Positions 1 through 8,239 of a DNA stretch of 64,000 nucleotides are shown in pieces. The notes under the pieces were generated by a model. That model saw only the letters and a program-made list of their open reading frames with translations. It had not been told where the DNA came from and did not search any database. How positions within the stretch are numbered: the stretch's first letter is position 1; every line of letters begins with the position of its first letter. Source of the stretch: Clostridium sp. AN503 (GTDB lineage Bacteria > Bacillota > Clostridia > Lachnospirales > Lachnospiraceae); assembly GCF_040719375.1 (NCBI RefSeq), contig NZ_JBFDTP010000002.1, positions 620,001 through 684,000 of the forward strand. The letters run 5' to 3'. The position numbers and the translations under genes are program-made.

Positions 1-1740
1 ATGCGGAAGAATGAAGAATTGTTTTATATCAATAAAGTCATGCCTGGCGGCTACCATCGGTGTGCCAATACGCCGGATTACGATTTTATTTATATCAGCG
101 AGCGGTTCCTTGAGGTATTTGGCTATACCAGGGAAGAGATCCAGGAAAAATTCGGCAGCAAGTTTATCAATATGATCCATCCGGACGACCGTGAACGTGT
201 GGTATCTGGTGTAAAGGAGCTGGTGGAGTATGACAAAGCCGGCAGTCTGGAATACCGTATGCTCAGCAGCAGGGGATACATCTGGGTGATGGACCAGAGC
301 CGTTATACCGAGTTTGAAGGCAGGGGATTTATCCAGGGAGTTGTTCTGAATGTTACAGAGTCAGTTATTCTCCGCAACAGGATGAAAATGCTGGTGGAAT
401 ATATGCCGGACAGCATGATCCTGCTACGGTGGAAGCAGGACAGAGCCAGCTATGAAGTCATAGCCAATGGGCTGATGCAGAAATATGGATACGCGGCGGA
501 GTACATAGAAAAGATATTAAATGACGGCAATTACCAGGAGTTCCTGTATGAAGGGGATGCCGGTAGGGTCCGCGAGAATTTACAAAAGGCGATCAGGCTT
601 GGCGAGGATTATCAGGATGTGGTGAGGTTCCGGCTGCGGGATGAAAGGATCATCTGGGCGAATTTTCTTGCCAGAAAGGTTTTGCTGGACCAGGACGGCG
701 TAACCTATCTCTGTGTATACAGCGATATTTCCAATATCAAACAGAAAGAGCATGAGCTGATGCTGACAGGCCTGAAGCTGGAGAGCATCCTGCGGCAGGC
801 GGGAATCAACAGCTGGGATTGGGATTTTAAGAAAAATACTCTGAGGATATCTGGTTCGGCAGCGCTGTTTCCTGCATTCAGCCGCGGATGGTTTAAGGAG
901 GAAAACGGCCAGATGGTGCTTGAGGATTTTTCGGAAGTGATCATGGAAGACGGGTATATGCCGGAGAGATACAGAGAGAATGTGAAGGAATATCTGGAAA
1001 GTGTGAGAAATAATGTGCCGGGCACCAGTATACACTGTGAGTTTCCGATCGAGATAGAGAGCGGAAAGCATGTCTGGCTTACGGCGGCCTGTGAGACGCT
1101 CCGGGATGAGAACGGGATACCGGTCAAAGCGGTGGGATACTACCGGAATATCAGCGAGGAACGCAGGCAGGTACTGCACTTGACCCAGATGGCGGAAACA
1201 GATGCCATGACAGGGCTGTTCAACCGTCAGGCGGCTATTCCGCGGATCGAGGAGTATATCCAGAACATTGGTGACAGCTCGGCAGCCATGGTGATGTTTG
1301 ACCTGGACAATTTTAAACAGGCCAACGATGTGTTCGGCCACTCCTTTGGGGATACAATGATCGTGGAGAATGCCAGGAAGCTGAAACAGTTTTTCCGGAA
1401 GGATGATATCATCTGCAGGATCGGCGGGGATGAATTTATGATCCTCTGTAAAAATATCAGGGAGAAGGATCTGCTCCGGAAGCTGGCGAAGGTGATAAAC
1501 GCCATGACCATCATGCATGAAAAGGAGGGGCAGTCCATCCGTTTCTCTTCCTCTGCCGGGTATGTGATGATACCGGAGCAGGGTACGGAGTTTGATGACC
1601 TTTACGGCAAGACGGACGTCGCTCTGTTTGCCGCCAAACTGAAGGGGAAAGGCGCCTTCTGCAAATATAGTCCTGAGATGAAGTCCGTGCGGTATGAACT
1701 GGCGGAGAAGAATACGGCAGAGAACGAGTCGGAAGTGTAA
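1..1740 (+). CDS. PAS-domain diguanylate cyclase (GGDEF), probably 5'-truncated by the window edge
   Basis: The GGDEF domain makes cyclic di-GMP from two GTP, and the PAS modules upstream would sense the stimulus. The reading frame is open from base 1 and starts abruptly in PAS-like sequence, so the true start may lie upstream. At least two, probably three, PAS/PAC modules fill about residues 20-395 (repeated PDDRERV-, WVMDQ- and YRNISEE-type motifs). The catalytic GGDEF is intact at residues 475-479, and an RKDD inhibitory I-site (RxxD) lies exactly five residues before it, so feedback inhibition by the product is expected. There is no EAL domain and no membrane segment in the visible part, which suggests a cytosolic enzyme. 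It has no operon partner: the next gene is convergent across a hairpin. Confidence 0.9.
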   Translation: MRKNEELFYINKVMPGGYHRCANTPDYDFIYISERFLEVFGYTREEIQEKFGSKFINMIHPDDRERVVSGVKELVEYDKAGSLEYRMLSSRGYIWVMDQSRYTEFEGRGFIQGVVLNVTESVILRNRMKMLVEYMPDSMILLRWKQDRASYEVIANGLMQKYGYAAEYIEKILNDGNYQEFLYEGDAGRVRENLQKAIRLGEDYQDVVRFRLRDERIIWANFLARKVLLDQDGVTYLCVYSDISNIKQKEHELMLTGLKLESILRQAGINSWDWDFKKNTLRISGSAALFPAFSRGWFKEENGQMVLEDFSEVIMEDGYMPERYRENVKEYLESVRNNVPGTSIHCEFPIEIESGKHVWLTAACETLRDENGIPVKAVGYYRNISEERRQVLHLTQMAETDAMTGLFNRQAAIPRIEEYIQNIGDSSAAMVMFDLDNFKQANDVFGHSFGDTMIVENARKLKQFFRKDDIICRIGGDEFMILCKNIREKDLLRKLAKVINAMTIMHEKEGQSIRFSSSAGYVMIPEQGTEFDDLYGKTDVALFAAKLKGKGAFCKYSPEMKSVRYELAEKNTAENESEV

Positions 1741-1763
1741 AGAAAACAGCTAACGTACAGTCT

Positions 1764-1798
1764 GGGGCTGCCGCACTGATCATCCATGCGGCAGCCCC
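1764..1798. terminator. Hairpin between convergent genes, likely bidirectional terminator
   Basis: A perfect 12-bp stem (GGGGCTGCCGCA with its complement) and an 11-nt loop sit between the GGDEF gene stop and the ABC ATPase stop. Neither side has a clear U-tract, so intrinsic termination is likely from position and stem strength but not certain. Confidence 0.55.
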
Positions 1799-1803
1799 AA
1801 CGG

Positions 1804-2565
1804 TCACTGCTCTAGTTCTTTCCATACCTGATTAAAGTACTGTGAGAATTCCGGAGCATTCCGGCGTTTTAACGGACTGTCATATTCTTCGCCGAATGTG
1901 ATGGGGAAAATGGCTTTGACCTGTCCCGGCCGTGCAGACAGGATGACGACCCGGTCAGCAACACTGATAGCCTCCGCAAGATCGTGGGTGATCAGGATCG
2001 CCGTTTTCCCGGTGCTTCGGATGATGCTGCTGATATCGTCGCAGACGGAGAGCCTTGTCTGATAATCCAGAGCGGAAAAAGGCTCGTCAAGAAGCAGCAG
2101 GTCTGGTTTTAGTGCCAGAGTCCGGATCAGGGCGGCGCGCTGGCGCATCCCTCCGGACAGCTCGGATGGATGAGCGGTCTCAAAGCCGCTTAAGCCATAA
2201 GCGCCCAGCATTTCTGATAAGTGGGTGCGTGACGCTTCATTCAATTTTTTTTGGATCTCCAATCCGAGTGAAACATTGCCGTAGATGGTGCGCCATTCAA
2301 ACAGATGGTCTTTCTGCAGCATGTAGCCGATACTCGCACCGGACTGGCGGATGGGAGTGCCGTCAATCAGCACTGCGCCCTCCTCAGGCTCTAAAAGACC
2401 GCTGAGCAGGGATAAAAGGGTGGACTTGCCGCAGCCGGACGGACCGACTACCGCAAGAAATTCTCCGGTTGTAACAGTAAATGATATATTGGAAAGGGCC
2501 GGGGTCTCGCCTTCCAGCGAATGATAAGAATAACTGACCCCGCATGCCTCCAGCTTGGGTTTCAT
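1804..2565 (-). CDS. ABC transporter ATP-binding protein, nitrate/sulfonate/taurine (SsuB/TauB) type
   Basis: This is the ATPase subunit of an ABC importer of the nitrate/sulfonate/taurine family (253 residues, usual family length). It shows Walker A GPSGCGKST, the Q-loop, signature LSGGMRQR, Walker B LLLLDEPFSALD and the switch histidine in LITHDLAEA. It would energise a TauC/SsuC-like permease at the membrane. No permease or substrate-binding gene lies beside it: downstream is the convergent cyclase and upstream a divergent MBL-fold gene. It is therefore an orphan in this window, perhaps serving a transporter encoded elsewhere or a leftover of a lost operon. The substrate cannot be read from the sequence. 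Confidence 0.88.
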   Translation of the reverse strand: MKPKLEACGVSYSYHSLEGETPALSNISFTVTTGEFLAVVGPSGCGKSTLLSLLSGLLEPEEGAVLIDGTPIRQSGASIGYMLQKDHLFEWRTIYGNVSLGLEIQKKLNEASRTHLSEMLGAYGLSGFETAHPSELSGGMRQRAALIRTLALKPDLLLLDEPFSALDYQTRLSVCDDISSIIRSTGKTAILITHDLAEAISVADRVVILSARPGQVKAIFPITFGEEYDSPLKRRNAPEFSQYFNQVWKELEQ

Positions 2566-2691
2566 GGACTGACCTCCTAAATGGATAATGTGGTGGATTG
2601 CCTTGCTCTGTAAGGATAAGGGGCATATAATAACGTATGTTCCGATCGGGGATGATGTACCTGCCGGGATTTTTCAACTTCAGAAATTCGT

Positions 2692-2720
2692 TTGACATTT
2701 CCGTCAGGAGTTCTTACAAT
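2692..2720 (+). promoter_or_regulatory. Sigma-A-type promoter TTGACA-17-TACAAT before the MBL-fold gene
   Basis: The -35 TTGACA (2692-2697) is consensus and the -10 TACAAT (2715-2720) differs at one base, with 17-bp spacing. The predicted transcript start near 2727 falls inside or next to the ribosome site (2726-2732), giving a very short leader of about 13 nt before the ATG at 2740. Confidence 0.65.
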
Positions 2721-2739
2721 AGAACAGGGAGAATATGAC

Positions 2740-3747
2740 ATGAAAGAACTCTATCACAATATATTTGAAGAAACGATCCTTTATCCGGGGCAGCACATCA
2801 TTCCGAGGAATCTACTGGTGGTGAAGCAGCCGGGGCGCAGCCTGATGGTGGATACCGCCATGTGTCTGCCCCAGGACCGGCAGTTTGTCCATGAAATGCT
2901 GAAGACCTTAGAGATTGACTATAAAGATCTGGATATTTTTATTACCCACGACCATCCCGACCACACAGGGCTGGTGCCGGAGCTGGAAGCGCTGGGCGCT
3001 AAAGTGTTCATGAACCCGGATGAGACCCGGCGGCGGGCGGATCTGCTGCACTGCTATCTGTCGGATGACCGTACACGGAAGGAGAGCCTGCGGACGGTGG
3101 GGGTCACGAAGGAGGATACGCCGGAGGTGTACGAGGCTATTATGGACTACACCGACCGGGCGCACAAAGAGTGGCGCAGGGACGGAGACTTCCCGTTTAT
3201 TCCGGCGCCGCCCGGGACGGTCCTCGCTTATGGAGAATACCGGTTTGAAGTGGTTTCCATGAAAGGGCATACCTACGGTCAGTGCGGGCTGTACGAGCCT
3301 GAGCACCGCCTCTTGTTCTGCGGCGACCAGATCATGACCAATATCGTGCCCAATGTGGGGAGCCAGCAGAAGGACCTGGGCCTTTTAAAGAGCTACCTTG
3401 CCTCTATGGAGGAGATGAAGCACAAGTATGCAGACTGCCTGTATCTGACAGCTCACTATGGCCCCATTGAGGATATCGGCAGAGAGGTGGACCGGATCGT
3501 GCTTGGTTACATGGACAAATGTGCGATAATGAAAAGGGTTTTGGAGGAAGAAGGAAGGCCGCTGACCACCCGGGACGTGGGGGTGCGCGCCTATGGGCGG
3601 AGCCAGGGGCCGCCGGACTACCGGCATTTCCTGTCCTGTACCCAGATCTGGATCAAAACCTTCTCCTGCCTGGAGTATATGTACGGGGAGGGATTTGTGG
3701 AGCGGACGGAACGGGATGGGATCTTGTACTGGCAATCCTGTACGTAA
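2740..3747 (+). CDS. MBL-fold metallo-hydrolase
   Basis: This is a cytosolic metallo-beta-lactamase-fold hydrolase of about 335 residues. The metal-binding HDHPDH motif is at residues 70-75, and further histidines follow in KGHTYGQCG, CGDQ and TAHYGP, as in glyoxalase-II-like MBL proteins that bind two metals. The C-terminal roughly 90 residues form a helical extension common in broad MBL hydrolases of Firmicutes. The ATG at 2740 is chosen over the in-frame TTG at 2692 because the TTG lies inside the -35 box and a GGGAGA ribosome site precedes the ATG. It appears monocistronic. The substrate is not recognisable; a thioester, lactone or phosphodiester is possible. Confidence 0.85.
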   Translation: MKELYHNIFEETILYPGQHIIPRNLLVVKQPGRSLMVDTAMCLPQDRQFVHEMLKTLEIDYKDLDIFITHDHPDHTGLVPELEALGAKVFMNPDETRRRADLLHCYLSDDRTRKESLRTVGVTKEDTPEVYEAIMDYTDRAHKEWRRDGDFPFIPAPPGTVLAYGEYRFEVVSMKGHTYGQCGLYEPEHRLLFCGDQIMTNIVPNVGSQQKDLGLLKSYLASMEEMKHKYADCLYLTAHYGPIEDIGREVDRIVLGYMDKCAIMKRVLEEEGRPLTTRDVGVRAYGRSQGPPDYRHFLSCTQIWIKTFSCLEYMYGEGFVERTERDGILYWQSCT

Positions 3748-3786
3748 AAGCGGCAGAGGTGCAATCAATCAGCGCCTCTGCCGTTT

Positions 3787-4734
3787 TTATGTGCTGCTGT
3801 CAAGGATGGAATCCTTGTAATACTCATCTGTAATATCTAAAAAATGTTTCATGGCTGTGGAGATATGGCTCTTGTCATAATAGGCGATCACAACCTTCCA
3901 CTCATAGTCTACATCTGGTTCCAGATAGTAGCAGTCCAGGTAATCAAAAGAACCGAATATTTCCAGATAATGTTCAGGAATGAAGGTATAGCCGATATTG
4001 TTGGAAACCATACGCTTGATGGTTTCCTGGTTGCGGCTGGTCATGACTATGCGGGGAGAAATTTTTGCTTTTTTAAAAATAGTTTCGTTGATGGTCCGGA
4101 TCCGCTGACCCTGATGTCCGATGATGAACGGGGCGTTGTTCAGTTGTGTGATATCGACATAAGGAAAGCGGTCTTTCTTGTCCTTCCAGTAGCAGTAATC
4201 TTTTATCCCACTTGTTTTAGCAGCAAGAAAAACCATTCTGCTCTTTAGGAACATATGGTATGGAAACTCGTTGAATTTAAAGGGGAGGGGCATGACGCTG
4301 ATATCGATGGCCCCTTCCATGAGGAGCTGTTCCAGCTCAGTAGAAGAGGATTCCACCAGTTGTATGTCAATACGGGGAAAACGTTTCCTGTACAAGGGGA
4401 TGATGTAGGTCGCCACCAGTGTGCCCAACAGGTAAGGGACTCCAACTACCAGTTTCCCGCCGGTCACATTGGACAGACAGGAAAAATTGGTGTCCAATTC
4501 CCGGGTGATATCGATAATACGGTTTCCTGCATTGATAAAAAATTCTCCTTCCGGGGTCAGCTTTAGCCGGCCCTTCACACGTGTAAACAATGTTACGCCC
4601 AGTTCGGCTTCTACCTTTTTGAGGGTCTGGCTCAGGGAGGGCTGGGCGATGTAAAGTTTTTGGGAGGCTTTGGTCACACTTCCTTCATTTGCGATCGCCA
4701 GGATATATTCAATATCACGTATATTTAAATTCAT
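3787..4734 (-). CDS. LysR-family transcriptional regulator of the adjacent catabolic cluster
   Basis: A full-length LysR protein (315 residues) has an N-terminal winged HTH (about residues 3-62, with SVTKASQKLYIAQPSLSQTLKKVE in pieces) and a two-lobed effector-binding domain (about 90-300). It is transcribed divergently from the MmgE/PrpD - aconitase - Tct cluster starting at 4984 across a 249-bp shared region, the classic layout of a LysR activator that binds a pathway metabolite. The effector is presumably the imported carboxylate or an intermediate (inference). The start is the ATG at 4732-4734. Confidence 0.9.
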   Translation of the reverse strand: MNLNIRDIEYILAIANEGSVTKASQKLYIAQPSLSQTLKKVEAELGVTLFTRVKGRLKLTPEGEFFINAGNRIIDITRELDTNFSCLSNVTGGKLVVGVPYLLGTLVATYIIPLYRKRFPRIDIQLVESSSTELEQLLMEGAIDISVMPLPFKFNEFPYHMFLKSRMVFLAAKTSGIKDYCYWKDKKDRFPYVDITQLNNAPFIIGHQGQRIRTINETIFKKAKISPRIVMTSRNQETIKRMVSNNIGYTFIPEHYLEIFGSFDYLDCYYLEPDVDYEWKVVIAYYDKSHISTAMKHFLDITDEYYKDSILDSST

Positions 4735-4847
4735 GTAGATTTCCTCTTAGCCGGTTCGGCAGCTCCAACAGTTCCAATCATATTACGCAACAGGATAAGT
4801 GTAAAATATTGAACGAGAAATGTCAAGTTTTGATAATTGAGTCAGCA

Positions 4848-4893
4848 TATAATATAGATATATCAGAAATTGCCGAAATATTCCAATAGGAAT
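4848..4893. promoter_or_regulatory. Candidate promoter -10 and palindromic operator in the LysR/catabolic-cluster intergenic region
   Basis: A TATAAT at 4848-4853 has no good -35 at 16-18 bp, as expected for an activator-dependent promoter. Just downstream is the palindrome ATTCCAATAGGAAT (4880-4893, 5-bp arms), and TGATA (4831-4835) and TATCA (4861-4865) form a wider inverted pair. LysR sites are usually interrupted palindromes of this size, but assignment to this regulator is inference. Confidence 0.4.
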
Positions 4894-4983
4894 TTTGAAT
4901 AAAATGTATATTATCTGTGTATTAGCTTTCGCCCTTTTATGCATTTATAATAAAACTACAAAATAACTGATGAGGAGAGAAAA

Positions 4984-6432
4984 ATGAAGACGGTTTCTGA
5001 AAAAATAGCGGAGTTTGCGCTGAGGCAGAAAATGGATCAGATTCCTCCCGATGTGATCGGATACGGAAAACTTTTGCTGATGGACACCTTCGGGGTGGCC
5101 ATGGCAAATATGGAGCAGGAACATGCTCAGGCAATCCGCAGGGTTGTGATGGGGATGGAGGAAAAACCGGTATCCACCTTGTGGGGGACCGGGGACCGGG
5201 TTCAGGTTTCTGATGCCGCTTTATACAATGGGGGCTTGATCCACGGCTCAGATTATGATGACACTCATGTGGCGGGGATTGTCCATCCCAGCGCGTCGGT
5301 GTTAAGTACGGCCGTGGCTGTGGGGGAATCCGTAGGAGCTTCCGGCAGAGAGATCTATGAGGCTGTGATTGTTGGCTGGGAGATCATCGTAAGGCTGGCG
5401 CTGGCGGCAAGAGGAAAGTTCCATGATACAGGGTATCACGGCACGGCAGTCGTGGCTCCGTTTGCCGCGGCCTGCGTAGCGGGAAAGCTTTGGAAGGTGA
5501 CAGAGGATGTCCTGGTGAATGCGTTGGGAATATGCGGAAGCCAGGCGGCTGGGATCCAGGAATTTCTGCGGGATGGAAGCTGGGTGAAAAAACTGCATCC
5601 TGGTTGGGGCGCCCACAGCGCGGTCTATGCGGTCCGTCTTGCGCAGGCTGGTTTTACAGGACCCAGAAAGGTATTTGAAGGGGAATTTGGAGTCTGGAAG
5701 ACTCATTTGGGCACAACGGAAGGTCTCGATGAGTTTGATGACTTGGGCAGGGTCTGGCATACACCGGAGATCACCTTTAAAATGTATCCTGTCTGCCATA
5801 TGACCCATTCCTTTATCGACTGTATGTTCCGGGCTAAAAATGAGTTTCAGGTATGTACAGAGGATATTGATCGGATCGAGTGCCGGATCGAGGAACGTTG
5901 TTACCATATCGTATGTGAACCGGAAGCGGCAAAAAAGAATCCGGAGACCGATTATATGATGCGGTTCAGCCTGCCCTACGTGGTGGCGGTCAGTATATTA
6001 AAGGGAAAGGTAAGTCCATGGGAGATCGACATGCGGCTGGCGCAGGATCCGAAAGTGCGGGAGCTGATGTCAAAAGTGGTCTGCATCGCAGATGACAGCA
6101 AAAGCAATCCGGGATATTTTCCTGGATGGATCAAGCTGTTTTTAAAGGATGGGACGGAACAGGTATACGACCAGAGGTGGGAGATCGGGACTCCGGAAAA
6201 TCCGGCGGACATGGATGCGGTCATGGAAAAGTTCCGAAATAATCTGGAGCATTTTTATACGGATGAGCAGATCGGGCAGATTGCGGATACCATTCAGCGG
6301 ATTGACAGGCTAAATCAGATCGGGGAGCTTTTAAAATGCCTTCAGGTGACAAAAAACCGGAACGATGCAGAGAATGAAAAACAGGAGGAAGAGATCAATG
6401 GGAGAAACACTGGTAGAAAAGATTTTAAGTGA
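4984..6432 (+). CDS. MmgE/PrpD family protein (first copy)
   Basis: This 482-residue protein belongs to the MmgE/PrpD superfamily, which includes 2-methylcitrate dehydratase, cis-aconitate decarboxylase and iminodisuccinate epimerase, all acting on polycarboxylates without a cofactor. Family landmarks are visible: HGSDYDDTHVAGIVHPS, a KFHDTGYHGT segment, KKLHPGWGAH and YPVCHMTHSFID, carrying the conserved Asp/His/Lys residues of the active site. It is the first gene of the cluster, preceded by GAGGAGAG. Its last 35 nt overlap the next gene, suggesting translational coupling. The reaction cannot be fixed from sequence. The absence of prpB/prpC argues against the standard methylcitrate cycle. 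Confidence 0.85.
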   Translation: MKTVSEKIAEFALRQKMDQIPPDVIGYGKLLLMDTFGVAMANMEQEHAQAIRRVVMGMEEKPVSTLWGTGDRVQVSDAALYNGGLIHGSDYDDTHVAGIVHPSASVLSTAVAVGESVGASGREIYEAVIVGWEIIVRLALAARGKFHDTGYHGTAVVAPFAAACVAGKLWKVTEDVLVNALGICGSQAAGIQEFLRDGSWVKKLHPGWGAHSAVYAVRLAQAGFTGPRKVFEGEFGVWKTHLGTTEGLDEFDDLGRVWHTPEITFKMYPVCHMTHSFIDCMFRAKNEFQVCTEDIDRIECRIEERCYHIVCEPEAAKKNPETDYMMRFSLPYVVAVSILKGKVSPWEIDMRLAQDPKVRELMSKVVCIADDSKSNPGYFPGWIKLFLKDGTEQVYDQRWEIGTPENPADMDAVMEKFRNNLEHFYTDEQIGQIADTIQRIDRLNQIGELLKCLQVTKNRNDAENEKQEEEINGRNTGRKDFK

Positions 6433-7654
6433 GAAGATGGGAAGAACGGTCCGCGCAGGGGAAACCGTCGTGGTGGACGTGGATTTTGCGGCGCTTCATG
6501 ACGGCTCAGGCCCTTTGCTTGTGAGACTGATGAAAGAGCGTGGATATGAGGGAGCACCGGTGTTTGATCCGGAACGGGTTTTGTTTGCCAATGAATTCGG
6601 GCCAGTCCCCACCCGGGAGATCGCCAATGAACATGCTCTTACCCGGGAATATGCATGCAGCCATAGCTGCCACTGGGAAGAAGGCGGCACCGGGCATGTA
6701 CATGCTCATGTGTATGAGGAATATTTAAAATGCGGCTCCATCTGTATTGTGGGAGATTCCCACACCACGGTCCACGGGGCGTTCGGAAGCTTTGCCACCG
6801 GCTGCGGTTCTACCGATATGGTGGCGGTGGTCCGCTACGGAAAAACCTGGATCAAGGTCCCGGAGACCTTCCGCATCAATGTAAATGGGGAGCTTCCCAA
6901 AGGGGTATACTCCAAGGACATCATGCTGAAGCTGGCAAGTATCATTAAATCGGACCAGGCGATCTACAGGTCCCTTGAATTCCGCGGGGATACGATCCAT
7001 TCACTGAGCATGGACGCGCGTTTGACCATTACCAGCATGGGTGTGGATGTGGGAGCGAAAAACGCGATCATGGAGACCGATGAGAAAACCAGGGCGTTTC
7101 TCGCACAATTTGGCAGGGAAGACGATTACAGGGAAATCAGGGGGGATGAGGAAGCGTCCTATGAGCGCGTGATCGACATTGACGCCGCGTCCTTAGAACC
7201 GCTGGTATCCAGACCTCATTATGTAGAAAATGTGGATCTCGCACGCAACTGTTCTGATCAGAAGGTCAATATGGTATTTATCGGAAGCTGCACCAACGGG
7301 AGGACAGAGGACCTTCATATTGCGGCGGAGATATTGAAAGGGAAGAAGATTGCAAAGGGGCTGCGGCTCCTGGTGATCCCCAATTCTACCCATGTGTATA
7401 AAGAGTGCATGAAGGATGGCACACTGCTTGCCCTCGCGGAGGCGGGAGCCGTTGTGGAGGCCCCCAACTGCGGACCATGTATGGGCGTCCATCAGGGGAT
7501 ACCGGGTGATAATGAGGTGGTCGTGGCTACCCAGAACCGGAACTTTAAAGGAAGAATGGGCAACCCCACGGCAAGCATCTATCTTTCCAGCCCTGCGACG
7601 GCTGCGGCGACGGCACTCAGAGGCTATATCACGGACCCAAGGGAGGTCATGTAA
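6398..7654 (+). CDS. Aconitase-family hydro-lyase, large subunit (LeuC/HacA-like)
   Basis: This is the iron-sulfur subunit of a two-subunit aconitase-type dehydratase/isomerase (418 residues, typical of LeuC-like proteins). The three cluster-binding cysteines are at residues 298 (GSCTNGR), 358 and 361 (NCGPCMG), the spacing that holds a catalytic [4Fe-4S]. Substrate-loop motifs such as GDSHTTVHGAFG are present. The ATG at 6398 follows AGGAGGAA and is preferred over the frame's upstream ATG at 6365. With no leuA or leuB nearby and with MmgE/PrpD and Tct genes on both sides, a catabolic role on another 2- or 3-hydroxy-polycarboxylate is more likely than leucine synthesis. Confidence 0.9.
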   Translation: MGETLVEKILSEKMGRTVRAGETVVVDVDFAALHDGSGPLLVRLMKERGYEGAPVFDPERVLFANEFGPVPTREIANEHALTREYACSHSCHWEEGGTGHVHAHVYEEYLKCGSICIVGDSHTTVHGAFGSFATGCGSTDMVAVVRYGKTWIKVPETFRINVNGELPKGVYSKDIMLKLASIIKSDQAIYRSLEFRGDTIHSLSMDARLTITSMGVDVGAKNAIMETDEKTRAFLAQFGREDDYREIRGDEEASYERVIDIDAASLEPLVSRPHYVENVDLARNCSDQKVNMVFIGSCTNGRTEDLHIAAEILKGKKIAKGLRLLVIPNSTHVYKECMKDGTLLALAEAGAVVEAPNCGPCMGVHQGIPGDNEVVVATQNRNFKGRMGNPTASIYLSSPATAAATALRGYITDPREVM

Positions 7655-7676
7655 AGAAACAGAGGAGGAGAACAAA

Positions 7677-8183
7677 ATGATAAGACAAAGCATTAAAGGA
7701 AGGGCATGGAAGTTTGGCAGTAATGTGAGCACAGATTCTATCGCTCCGGGGCGATTGATCTCACTGAGGGCGAATCCAAAGGAATATGCCAGGCATGTGC
7801 TGGAGGATGCCAGACCGGAATTTGCGGGAAATGTGAAACAGGATGATTTTATTGTGGCCGACCGCAATTTTGGCTGCGGCTCCAGCAGGGAGATCGCGCC
7901 TTTGATCATCAAGGAGGCCGGAGTGGGTGCAGTGCTCTCAAAAACCTTCGGAAGGATTTTTTACAGAAACGCGATCAATAACGGGATGCTGCTTATCGAG
8001 TGTGACACGGACCGGATCGAGGAGGGGGACGAACTGCTCATAGACATAGAAAACCGGGTGATCCGGAAAGAAAATGACTCTTCTTTTGAGATGGAGTTTC
8101 AATTATCGGACAAAGAGATTAAGATTGTCAGTGAGGGCGGACTCCTGAATTATATCGAAAAATATAATTCACTGGATATCTGA
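7677..8183 (+). CDS. Aconitase-family hydro-lyase, small (swivel) subunit (LeuD-like)
   Basis: This partner of the preceding large subunit has 168 residues, the usual LeuD/HacB length. It carries the swivel-domain signature FGCGSSRE (about residues 65-72) and a conserved SKTFGRIFYRNAINNG segment. In LeuD/HacB proteins the loop after the NTD-type motif reads YL-R/V-T/Y/M and contacts the substrate's variable group. Here the region reads STDSIAPGRLISLR and lacks that loop, which points to a different substrate (inference). The start is the ATG at 7677 behind AGAGGAGGAG, 22 nt after the large-subunit stop. Confidence 0.88.
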   Translation: MIRQSIKGRAWKFGSNVSTDSIAPGRLISLRANPKEYARHVLEDARPEFAGNVKQDDFIVADRNFGCGSSREIAPLIIKEAGVGAVLSKTFGRIFYRNAINNGMLLIECDTDRIEEGDELLIDIENRVIRKENDSSFEMEFQLSDKEIKIVSEGGLLNYIEKYNSLDI

Positions 8184-8239
8184 TTCGGCGGCAGTGAGAC
8201 GCCGGTACTATGCAGCAAGATAATAATAGGAGGAGATCA

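Noticed and set aside
6398..8183. Leucine biosynthesis leuCD
   Set aside because: No leuA or leuB nearby; the pair is embedded between MmgE/PrpD genes in a transporter operon, and the small-subunit loop differs from LeuD.
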